Below, piece after piece: positions 33,178 through 39,370 of a DNA stretch of 64,000 nucleotides. Origin of the DNA: Anolis sagrei (lineage: Eukaryota; Chordata; Lepidosauria; Squamata; Anolidae); the NCBI RefSeq assembly GCF_037176765.1, contig NC_090023.1, positions 170,111,506-170,175,505 on the forward strand, read 5' to 3'. The position numbers and the translations under genes are program-made. Each line of letters begins with the position of its first letter. The first letter of the stretch is position 1. The notes under the pieces were generated by a model, which made no database searches, had not been told where the DNA came from, and was given only the letters and a program-made list of their open reading frames with translations.

Positions 33178-34650
33178 TTTATTTATACCCTGCCACCACC
33201 TCCCCAATGGGGACTCAGAATGGCTTACATGAGGCCAAGCCCAAACAACAATTTACAATAAAATAAAATCGAAAACACATCGAAAACGCAAACAATAAAC
33301 AACAACATAATTACATAAAACATGTGAATACATAGCAATATAAAATTACAATAGGCACAATGACAATGGGTGGGCTACATGTAATGATTAAAAGAAAAAC
33401 TGATGAAGACTAATTAAAAACTTGGGCAAGATAAAAGAGAGAGGAGGAGGACTCATTATAGTGGGGGTTGTGGAATCAGGCCTGAAATGCTTGCAGCAAT
33501 TTCAAGAATGGAATAGCCATCTTGCAATGTATCTGTGCCATCTAAATGATTGTTGTTAACTGTTTTTTAATAATTTTTTAAATAGTAAGCCCTGATGCTA
33601 TAACTGCATCAGTTCCTAATTCAGGTGCATCTTTTTTTTTTTGATGGGGGGGGGGGGGAAGAGAGAAGCTGTATAGAAATAAATGATACTGCCTACTTTG
33701 TAGAAGTTTTTCATAATTAAACTACAGAAACTGCCATTCTTTTGGCTAAGTAATAGAATGTATACAGTATATAGAGTGACTCTTGAGAAGATAGTTGTGA
33801 AGCTTGTCGGACTGAATATGTTACTGAATTAAGAGTGCCATAAATAGAATAGAGAAATTACATCTACATGCATAATATTGGGAGGGGGTATTTCAGTATT
33901 AAGCACAACCCATTGAGGATGAGTAAAAGGTGAGTGTGATGTACATTGATGGACAGTGGTACATATTTTGCCTATTAACTATGGTTGGACAATGGGAAGA
34001 AAGGAGAGGGGTAGATAGTATTGAATGTTATAAGCTAAGGAATAGTTGTAACAGGAGGAAAGTAAATAAAGAATGAAAAACTGGGGAATTTGAGCATAAT
34101 AAATGTAAAATTGCTATAGGACTATTTGAACAGCAAAAAGAAAAGGGAAATGCAGGAGACAAAAGTGAACTATAACTTCCTGCTGCTTTCAAGTTACCAG
34201 ACAATAACTTATAAACGTATACTTACTTAAAGGAACAGAGTACAAAATATTACATAATCTCAATATTGCATATGCCAAGTTTTATGTTTTGGAATTATTA
34301 ACACTGAAATAATTGTTCTTAATATTTCAGGTTCCCAATACTTGTTTTTACCACCAAATCGTTATATTTTCCATGGTGCTGAGGTATATTCAGACTCTGA
34401 AGACGATGTCATATCCTCCAGTTCTTGTGGAAGTAGCAGTGATAGCGGGTCCTGTCATAGTCCGAGTTTAGATGTAGAAGATGAAAGTGAACTTGAAGAA
34501 TTCTATAACGGCATTGAAGATGATGATGTTCCTGACAGAGAAGAGGAGAATGGATTTGGAGAAGATGGAACTGACATTCAAGAAACCGGCGATGAATCTG
34601 TTTCTTTAAACGAGGCTGTAGGATTTGATCATTCAGCAGACAAATTGTAA
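12525..34650 (+). CDS. SIRT1: SIRT1, NAD-dependent protein deacetylase sirtuin-1 (complete, 9 coding exons)
   Basis: Class I sirtuin that removes acyl groups from histone and non-histone lysines using NAD+, mainly in the nucleus. Coding exons: 12525-12903, 21728-21844, 24247-24488, 26107-26259, 27629-27776, 29916-29995, 30922-31108, 31472-32047, 34331-34650. They sum to 2202 nt (733 aa plus stop; human SIRT1 is 747 aa), and all phases and GT-AG borders fit. Visible parts: basic PKRLRR (residues 21-26), allosteric domain about 166-215 with the activator-responsive Glu at 213, basic KRKKRK (216-221), Rossmann [15 protein letters not shown] (244-258), catalytic His346 in QCHG, zinc Cys 354/357/378/381, and the conserved C-terminal regulatory segment about 628-652. 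The start was chosen because MADE matches the family and sits in a good Kozak context (caagATGg). The offset from human numbering is 17 through the core, all of it arising in exon 1. The next gene, HERC4, converges on it. Assigned from close similarity to the remembered human protein. Confidence 0.98.
13031..14951 (+). mobile_element. Penelope-like element (RT and GIY-YIG fragments), rearranged
   Basis: Flanked by a perfect 13-bp duplication, acagaattttctg (13018-13030 and 14952-14964). Inverted terminal segments share ctatatggccatgttctaga. A + strand RT piece (near 13310-13560, [17 protein letters not shown]) is followed by GIY-YIG endonuclease pieces in opposite orientations (13578-14009 minus, [20 protein letters not shown]; 14485-14700 plus). 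Broken. Confidence 0.85.
14137..14370 (-). mobile_element. Sauria-type SINE inside the Penelope-like element
   Basis: Minus-strand copy: tail ggtaaaggtttcccctgaca, body ctccatttctaagccgaaga, head at cccactgcgccgcc. Internally shortened relative to the copy at 16766. Confidence 0.8.
15709..15842. mobile_element. Palindromic hAT-like MITE
   Basis: Inverted ends caggcataggcaaagtgggg and aaatttgcccttgcctgct, extended by gccctccaggtgttt and aacacctggagggc. About 130 bp. Confidence 0.75.
15843..16510 (-). mobile_element. LINE 3' end with a 217-codon open frame and C-terminal zinc finger
   Basis: Open frame 15854-16507 encodes [40 protein letters not shown] and a C2H2-like [17 protein letters not shown], the C-terminal region of an RT-bearing LINE. 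The tail is (ACTT)n at 15850. The clade is unsure (RTE-like is possible). Confidence 0.7.
16766..17097 (+). mobile_element. Sauria-type SINE, full length
   Basis: Head ggggagcccccggtggcaca (A-box region), B box ggttcgattc, body ggcttagaaatggagatgag and Bov-B-like tail gtcagacatgactggactta. Perfect 12-bp target duplication taatgcagtgcg (16754-16765 and 17098-17109). Confidence 0.92.
17161..17686 (+). repeat. 129-bp tandem repeat, about 4 copies
   Basis: Successive copies of cccataacacaacccacaag and ctactcaaaatgaaaaacaa recur every 129 bp. Because 129 is divisible by three, the array is open in both directions (frames of about 150 codons), which is not evidence of a gene. Confidence 0.95.
17795..18050 (+). 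repeat. CA-rich minisatellite
   Basis: Irregular units of cacacacacgcaaccccact and ccccccgccgc, about 30 bp, with some extended by gctccatcactc. Confidence 0.85.
18120..18700 (+). repeat. GA-rich low-complexity tract
   Basis: Almost pure purine over long runs (ggaaggaaagaaggaaagag), split by a short unique stretch near 18385-18530. Confidence 0.9.
18796..19367 (+). mobile_element. CR1 LINE 3' end, split by a second CR1
   Basis: + strand pieces 18796-18923 and 19162-19367, ending gttctatgattctatgaaa. An opposite-strand CR1 3' end lies between them. Confidence 0.85.
18924..19161 (-). mobile_element. CR1 LINE 3' end inserted in an older CR1
   Basis: Reverse copy: gaatcatagaatcaaagagt, ttggaagagacctcatgggc, ending at atctcctttcttgtagttt. 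Closer to the other CR1 copies here than its host copy is, so younger. Confidence 0.85.
19370..19880. repeat. Degenerate ATGAGTTTAGA repeat cluster
   Basis: atgagtttaga and its variants recur at least eight times in both orientations (tctaaactcat type) with taatgc(a/t)gt(g/t)c spacers, and related sequence occurs near 16690-16760. A SINE sits within it. Confidence 0.6.
19493..19761 (-). mobile_element. Sauria-type SINE, head truncated
   Basis: Tail at left (aaggtaaaggttttcccctg), ends cctttcggtcaa. Target duplication tcatatgagtttaga/tcatatgagcttaga at 19478-19492 and 19762-19776. Confidence 0.85.
19881..21727 (+). other. SIRT1 intron 1, distal unique part
   Basis: AT-rich, mostly unique. 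Holds an L2-like tail (about 20343-20402, cagtatacaagtctaataaa) and an (AT)n run near 20602-20616. The last 60 bp lead into the exon 2 acceptor. No other feature recognised. Confidence 0.5.
21728..21844 (+). CDS. SIRT1: SIRT1 coding exon 2
   Basis: 117 nt after a TTGGCAG acceptor, encoding [10 protein letters not shown] onward to DWTPRPRI (residues 127-165), nearly identical to human exon 2. It contains the Ser-rich ASHASSSDW stretch. The GTACAC donor leaves one base of the next Gly codon. Confidence 0.97.
   Translation: MIYFLVMKLLQMASIPVTVMKMIEPLMQAQATGPQGHE
21981..22012. repeat. (TTA)n microsatellite
   Basis: About ten TTA units in SIRT1 intron 2. Confidence 0.95.
22367..22388. repeat. 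Poly-G run of 22
   Basis: Uninterrupted G22 in SIRT1 intron 2, just after agatgacaccaacact. The exact length may be unreliable. Confidence 0.85.
22858..23233. mobile_element. Non-autonomous hAT element
   Basis: Begins CAGGGGTCCTCAAACTTTTT and ends cgggccttattttgggtggccctg. 8-bp duplication ctttataa/ctttatga (22850-22857, 23234-23241). Same family as 45414-45760. Contains (GTT)n at 23099-23129. Confidence 0.88.
23242..24246 (+). other. SIRT1 intron 2, distal part
   Basis: AT-rich unique sequence leading to the exon 3 acceptor. The stretch 23855-23990 resembles 20385-20500 (gatgacaagatcatatgtta type, aaaatctgacaattta), a weak internal duplication. Nothing else recognised. Confidence 0.45.
24247..24488 (+). 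CDS. SIRT1: SIRT1 coding exon 3
   Basis: 242 nt encoding residues 166-246: the three-helix allosteric (activator-binding) domain, the second basic patch KRKKRK, and the start of the catalytic core ending in LTGAG. The acceptor is TTTAATAG and the donor GTATGT. Glu213 corresponds to human Glu230. Confidence 0.98.
24676..24720. repeat. (ATCT)n and (ATTC)n microsatellites
   Basis: Adjacent tetranucleotide runs in SIRT1 intron 3. Confidence 0.9.
24835..25590. mobile_element. DNA-element-like insertion with internal foldback
   Basis: 24835-24886 and 24938-24989 are inverted copies (gagcaactgcctggg / cccaggcagttgctc) with about four mismatches in 52 bp. The right end is ggcttatattcgggtatata then cggta, resembling the termini of the element at 62102. 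The left terminus was not found, so the extent is tentative. Confidence 0.5.
25591..26106 (+). other. SIRT1 intron 3, distal part
   Basis: Unique AT-rich sequence with no recognised repeats, ending at the exon 4 acceptor CATTTCAG. Confidence 0.5.
26107..26259 (+). CDS. SIRT1: SIRT1 coding exon 4
   Basis: 153 nt, phase 0 at both ends, residues 247-297. It begins [15 protein letters not shown], the NAD-binding Rossmann motif and cofactor loop, and ends FFKFAK. The protein segment is the same as I recall for human. Confidence 0.98.
26260..27628 (+). other. SIRT1 intron 4
   Basis: Unique sequence. A G-rich, A-rich low-complexity patch lies at 27425-27520 (ggggggggaatag, ggggaaatgggtaaaaaatg). 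No other feature recognised. Confidence 0.5.
27629..27776 (+). CDS. SIRT1: SIRT1 coding exon 5
   Basis: 148 nt, residues 298-346. Contains [11 protein letters not shown] and ends with QCH, where His346 is the general-base catalytic histidine (human His363). The exon stops after the first base of the following Gly codon; the donor is GTCAGT. Confidence 0.98.
28468..28952 (+). mobile_element. CR1 LINE 3' end in SIRT1 intron 5
   Basis: Encodes [20 protein letters not shown] and [19 protein letters not shown], and continues through the CR1 3' UTR to cttccaactctttgattcta. Little degraded, so relatively young. Confidence 0.9.
29067..29262. mobile_element. Tigger-like MITE remnant
   Basis: cagtggacccatagtattcg and tttgcttccaggattttatt resemble the element at 53374-53591 (cagtgggactttggtatcca). 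The right terminus is degraded. Confidence 0.5.
29263..29915 (+). other. SIRT1 intron 5, distal part
   Basis: Unique AT-rich sequence. No recognised repeats before the exon 6 acceptor. Confidence 0.5.
29916..29995 (+). CDS. SIRT1: SIRT1 coding exon 6
   Basis: 80 nt, residues 347-373 ([17 protein letters not shown] onward). Supplies the first zinc-ribbon CxxC pair, Cys354 and Cys357. Preceded by a TATATATTTCAG acceptor and followed by GTATGA. Confidence 0.98.
29996..30921 (+). other. SIRT1 intron 6
   Basis: Mostly unique. An old palindromic MITE lies at about 30121-30251 (atccccaaactttgaacctc ... aaaatttgggaaacattg). A small perfect palindrome (gcattagtaatctgatgcaact region) lies near 30810. 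Confidence 0.5.
30922..31108 (+). CDS. SIRT1: SIRT1 coding exon 7
   Basis: 187 nt, residues 374-435. Begins VVPRCPRC with the second zinc CxxC pair (Cys378, Cys381), then [14 protein letters not shown] and [14 protein letters not shown], the NAD-binding second half of the Rossmann fold. Donor GTAAGT. Confidence 0.98.
31109..31471 (+). other. SIRT1 intron 7
   Basis: 363 bp with no recognised repeat. Confidence 0.6.
31472..32047 (+). CDS. SIRT1: SIRT1 coding exon 8
   Basis: 576 nt, residues 436-627. The first half ([19 protein letters not shown] through LGGEYAKLC) closes the catalytic core and is highly conserved. The second half is a Glu/Ser-rich disordered C-terminal extension that diverges strongly from human. 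The exon ends RLDG with a GTAAGT donor. Confidence 0.97.
32196..32232. repeat. Perfect hairpin in SIRT1 intron 8
   Basis: Arms tatggcctcataaat (32196-32210) and atttatgaggccata (32218-32232) are exact complements around a 7-nt loop. It starts 149 bases after the exon 8 donor. Confidence 0.85.
32240..32474 (+). mobile_element. L2-type LINE or L2-derived SINE, 3' end
   Basis: Contains atccgccctgagtcccctgc, gagaagggcggaatataaga and an (AAAT)n tail. Confidence 0.75.
32475..33146 (+). other. SIRT1 intron 8, middle part
   Basis: Unique AT-rich sequence, no feature recognised. Confidence 0.5.
33147..33445 (-). mobile_element. L2-type LINE 3' end
   Basis: (TAA)n then ctttatttataccctgccac, ggcttacatgaggccaagcc and an A-rich tract. 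Closest to the copy at 5291. Confidence 0.75.
33446..34330 (+). other. SIRT1 intron 8, distal part
   Basis: Unique sequence with a T/G homopolymer junction near 33632-33658. Ends at the exon 9 acceptor AATATTTCAG. Confidence 0.5.
34331..34650 (+). CDS. SIRT1: SIRT1 coding exon 9 (terminal)
   Basis: 320 nt including the TAA stop, residues 628-733. [20 protein letters not shown] matches the C-terminal segment that packs on the catalytic core in human SIRT1. The remainder is acidic and Ser-rich, ending SADKL. Confidence 0.97.
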
Positions 34651-35461
34651 TTATTGACTGGTATCATGAACTTTCCCACCAGCATTAGCAGTTTTGCATG
34701 TCAGATTGAATGTGTACTGAATTTAGAACAAAGAAAACCCTAAGGATGTAATGTTTGTAAACAACTAGGGTAGATTTTCATGCATAGTTTTCTATCTTTT
34801 CCAATCAGAATCTATAGAGACACACTCAACATTAATCTTTATTTTGAACTTTGAAGAAGGTACTAAGTATCTTTTTACTGTCACTGCATTCACTTTTATT
34901 AAGTTAAATTGTGTGATCCATGTGTGTATGTATATACAGTATTTTTGCTTAACAAATGTCAGCCTAATTTTATTTTTGAACTGTTAAAAAAGCCATTGGA
35001 ATGTTAATATAATATAAAGGGAACAGCTAATCTAGACCAAAGAATGGTATTCTCGCCTCTCTTGCTTCGTAACATTTGGATTTATTTAAAGCCTGCTTCT
35101 CTCTGCTAACTTGATTATTGTATAATTTGTTGTTAAACACTGGTTATTTCCCAAAAGTTACTATGGCAGCTATTTTTTAACAACAAAAAATAATCTTCAT
35201 ATTGGGCATATTTGCATGTGAGCCTATTGTAAGTAAATTTAGCATCACAGTGATACCTGAAAACCCCCAATTATTTAGATAACTAGGAAATGCTAGTTTT
35301 TAAAAAATCTTCCTGTGTATATATAATAATATTGGCTTGCAAAATTGTAGCAAGGAAATCATAAGTAAGAAATTCTAAAACGTGGTTTGATTTGGCTCAA
35401 AATAGGTATTTAATGCAGGAAGTCAGTATATAAAAGATTTTATGTACAATATCTTTGTCTA

Positions 35462-35469
35462 CACTGCCA
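35462..35469 (+). promoter_or_regulatory. Candidate miR-34 8-mer site (CACTGCCA)
   Basis: CACTGCCA is the full 8-mer target of miR-34a/c, and the preceding base is also complementary to miR-34a. SIRT1 is an established miR-34a target in mammals. Whether this is the orthologous site is not known. Confidence 0.5.
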
Positions 35470-36350
35470 AGATGTGAATTTGTAAATGTATTAGGTGTGT
35501 ATATAATATTCAGAACAAGGAAGCAGTCTTTACCAATTACAAAAGTGTTCCTGTACTTCCAAACAGCGTACACAAATGTGTGTACAGAGCTATTTATGCT
35601 TCCAGTTTAACACAGAAAACTTTCACCTATTTTATTTTAAAATACACTACTAGTGGATTTATTTATGCTCAGAGAATTTAATACCACTTAAAGGTACAGT
35701 GTTGTTTTTAAAAAGCAGCCACTTGAATTGGTACCAATGCTGCTTCAAGCATGCCTTTAAAAAAAAAAGATCGTGCAGATGTTTCTGACTACAGTTAGTT
35801 CCCATCCTCCACTGTTTGTTTCCTCTCTGTCCATTAAGTTTCTGTATTTATTCTCAAAACCACTTTTAACTCTCCCGAAAAAGCTCTACTGGCTAGTGAC
35901 CATTTATATGCATTGCATTAATATTTATTCCATTTTAAAAAATTGTAAAATAGCTGTCCTTTTAAAGCAAATTAATTCTGCAACACAGCATAACAAAGTG
36001 TTAAGAATGGCCCTTTGTGTTCATCTTTAAAATGTTGGCATGTTTTCTCATGGCCCAGGCTCTAAATAATAGAAGTTTCTGGACTACATTAAAGAATGCA
36101 ATATGTTAGCTTTGCTTGCATGTCAAAATGTATTTGTGCTATAGGAAATATTTTAAATGGAAATATTTTGTTTTTAAATTATTTTTACAGTGTGGATTAT
36201 TTTCTGCTTTTATATTGTATATAGTGTCTTTTATGTAACCAACTGGCAAATGTTTTGTAGAAGACTGTTTTAAAATGACCTGGCTCTCTTCCTGCAACTT
36301 TTGAAATACAAAACCAGTGTTTTATACTCGTACGGTCTGTTTCAAAGTCT

Positions 36351-36356
36351 ATTAAA
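36351..36356 (+). terminator. Poly(A) signal ATTAAA for SIRT1
   Basis: ATTAAA variant hexamer 1.7 kb after the stop codon, in a context like the human SIRT1 3' end. Cleavage would be expected about 15-25 bp further on. Confidence 0.6.
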
Positions 36357-36723
36357 TTATCAATTAACTTTCAGTTGCTGTTAAGAATATATATGCAAAG
36401 CCTCTCACTCCTCTTACCAATAGAGATGAAATAGAATACAATTTGTGGGGAGTATGTTATGGTATTTCATCCATCACCTCAGTAGAGTTTAAGGCATAGA
36501 TAGGGAGCCTCTGAACTGCCAACTCTCAGCTGCCTCAGCCAATATGACAGATTATACGGTTTCATAGGCATTGAAGCATAAACCATTTGGTATGCCATTT
36601 TAAGGGCTTTTAATAGATGAAAAATGTTATTCTTGAAATTTGCAGCTCAAACAAAAGTTACATTGAAAATCCTAAACTTTTAATATGACATACAAGCACT
36701 TCACTTCTTTAAGAGATAATTAT

Positions 36724-37500
36724 TATATCATCATCATTTAATAACTTATTAATCACCCTCCATCCGAGAATGCTGCAGGCGATTTACAGCTAAATTACAA
36801 AAGATAAAATACATACATACAAAAATTAAAAATCAACAGAGATCAAATGCTCTAGTAAAAAGCCAGATCTTAAGTGCGAGAGTAAAAGGCCCTAAGTCAC
36901 GCATGGCTCTCATGTAGGGCAGCAAGGAATTCCACAAAGCAGGGGCAGAAACAGAGAAAGCCCATCTGCGCCTGGTCCTTTCCAAGTGCACTTCTCTAGG
37001 ACTCGGTATATGGAGTAAGTCACGTTGGGATGGTCGTTGCGACCTCCGATGATGGGAGAAGGAGAGGCGGTCCCTAAGGTACGATGGACCCTGGCACCAT
37101 CGAAGGTGGATAATGGAGGAGTCAGACCTGCTGGGCGGCCATGCCAGAGAATCTCTGTCTTCGCCAGATTCACCTTCAGTCTGCTAGCACGTAGCCAGTT
37201 TGGCAGAGCTTCCAGACATAGCGAGCCAAACTAGCAAGGGGTCTAACATAGATGTTGAAGAGAAGAGGAGAGAGAATTGCACCTTGGGGGACCCTACATA
37301 GGAGGGGGGATCTATCGGAGACTTGGTCCATGTACTCCACACGTTGACTCCGGTTCCGGAGAAATGAGTTGAACCAATTGAGGGCCTGACCACGAACTCC
37401 GGACATGGCAAGACGGTGAATCATTAGATCATAGTCGATGGTGTCAAACACTGCAGTAAGGTCGAGAAGTACCAGTAGCGCGGATCTACCGTTGTCAGAC
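36724..37500 (-). mobile_element. L2/CR1-clade LINE fragment between SIRT1 and HERC4
   Basis: Minus-strand frames encode MFDTIDYDLMIHRLAMSGVR and RSPLLCRVPQGAILSPLLFN, RT motifs of this clade, followed by a 3' UTR-like stretch (tgctgcaggcgatttacagc on +). Internal part is missing. Confidence 0.75.
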
Positions 37501-37725
37501 GGTTATGTTATTCCTTTCCCTTTCCAGTTCCTTTGTATCAATTCTTACACCCTTGCATGCTTTTTTTTTAAGCAACAGCTTTAGTTGCTCTTACCATTCT
37601 ACAAATAGTATATATGATCTAAGACAGTCGAGATGATCTCTGAGCCCAGGATTTGATTAGAGATACTTGATTAGAGATAATTTAGTAACTTGGGAAACAG
37701 TTCAGTTCCAGTCAGGTATGACTTC
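37501..37725. other. Intergenic spacer
   Basis: Short AT-rich stretch between a LINE and a CR1 tail. No feature recognised. Confidence 0.5.
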
Positions 37726-37882
37726 AGCAGTGGAACTCTCTGCCCCGGAGTTTGGTGGAAGCCCTTTCTTTGGAGGCAGGATGGCCATCTGTCTGGGATG
37801 CTTTGAATGCAGTTTTCCTGCTTCTTGGCAGGGGGTTGGACTGGATGGACCACAAGGTCTCTTCCAACTCTAGGATTATATA
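37726..37882 (+). mobile_element. CR1 LINE 3' end
   Basis: cagcagtggaactctctgcc, ggatggccatctgtctggga and gggggttggactggatggac. Confidence 0.85.
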
Positions 37883-38091
37883 ATTTGTGGAAAATACACC
37901 CCACACAAGTATGTAAGCATAATGTAGCATGAACATGTTGAGGTCTTCAAACATCAGCTACACCGTATAAGAACATCTGAAGTTCAAGACAATTCCCTTA
38001 TTGTAATCTTTGAACAGAATCCATGTTTTGTAAAGAATGAACATCCCCATGCATGCTCTTGTACATAATCCAACACTTTCATTCAAGAATT

Positions 38092-38097
38092 TTTATT
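38092..38097 (-). terminator. Candidate HERC4 poly(A) signal AATAAA
   Basis: TTTATT on the + strand, 1.07 kb beyond the stop codon and just before LINE-derived sequence begins. One of several candidates. Confidence 0.4.
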
Positions 38098-39161
38098 TAA
38101 TGCTTGAATTGTTTTCACTGCAGTTTATAAATCTAAAAAAAATAAATATTTGTTTCACAGCTGAAAGTCACGTACTATCAATAACATGTAAACGTCCAGG
38201 AAATTAGGCCTCTACCCCCACCCCATCAGTCCACATGTTCAATTCAATGCGATCCTCTCAAATGTTACGCTGTAGTCCAAAAAAAGGGTTTTTTTAAGAG
38301 GGCAATTAAAAATTGTCTGTAAAAGTGAAAATTCAACCAGAGCTTCAAAACTGCTCTTCCAACGTTTGAGTGAGAACAGAGGACAAGATCTCAATTCTCC
38401 TGAAGTTAAAGGCAAAGCGGAGATTTAGTGAACAATTCTAGACAGAGGTACCAGGCATAACATGATTATTTTAATTATATGTTTGCCAAGAGCTGAGTTT
38501 CATAATTAAATAATAGAATTCCTTAATTATGTTAATTTGCTCCCTTTAAATGGCTGCAAGATAACCTCTGACATTGTCTCAGTCATGTTTATGTAAACAG
38601 TAGCTGTTTTTGTTTCAAGATGCTTTGGAAACTATTTCCAGCATCATGTTTTATCATTATCATTAGATTTTCATTAAAAATGATGAGATGCTAGGATCTT
38701 TTTACTTTTTTGGGGGAAGGGGTTGTTTTAATGAAGACCCAATTCAGTTGCAAGCAACAGATACCCTACAGGATATCTATTGCTATTGGAACACAGAATT
38801 GTATTACTAACCTTCCCCCCATCCCTTTATTTACAAAATGAAAGATGTAAATGTGACAGTGATTGAGAAAAAAATTAAGCACATCTTTGATATATACACA
38901 CACACAGCAAATAACTTTGCAATATGTGAAGTACTAAAATTTAGTTAGTGAAACTTCAGTTTTTATTCCAAAGCTGCGTTTTTATTAAGATAGTAGAACG
39001 TGGATCCAGAATTGATATCAATACTGTTCAATCATGTAAAGATGGTTGACTGTCATTAGAGAATCAGATTGTGAGGCATGTTTAGAATCAGCTTAGTAGG
39101 AGACCATTCGCTGAATGTGTCACTGCAAGATGTAAAAACGGCGTTCTAAGGCTTTGCATAA
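38092..39161 (-). other. HERC4: HERC4 3' untranslated region (putative extent)
   Basis: AT-rich sequence with no recognised repeat between the HERC4 stop and an AATAAA on the minus strand at 38092-38097. Other AATAAA hexamers on this strand (about 38962 and 38981) could give a shorter form. Confidence 0.5.
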
Positions 39162-39370
39162 TTATACTAAATTGAAGCCTTCATAGTGATCAATAGCCTG
39201 TATCAGCTTTGATTTGAGTGTTTCTTTGTCTGTATATTTTGGAAGATCAAGAAGATTGAAGCAGGTATGAGCCACAGGAAGATATTCATCTCCACCTCCT
39301 GTTGGCTGGATCACAAGACTAAGACACTTCATCCCAAGGATAGGAATACGATCGCTACCAGTCAAAAATA
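39162..39370 (-). CDS. HERC4: HERC4 terminal exon, HECT C-lobe with catalytic Cys
   Basis: 209 nt including TAA. Encodes [13 protein letters not shown], the [14 protein letters not shown] segment with the ubiquitin-accepting Cys (codon 39261-39263), NLLDLPKY, and ends EGFNLV. In human the end is EGFSLI. Acceptor CTTTGCAG. Confidence 0.98.

Larger units (their letters stand above)
34651..36375 (+). other. SIRT1: SIRT1 3' untranslated region
   Basis: About 1.7 kb of AT-rich sequence with no recognised repeats, close to the length of the human SIRT1 3' UTR. The last part, near 36305-36360 (aaaccagtgttttatac and the ATTAAA region), resembles the end of the human UTR as I remember it. A miR-34 seed match lies at 35462. 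Confidence 0.75.
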
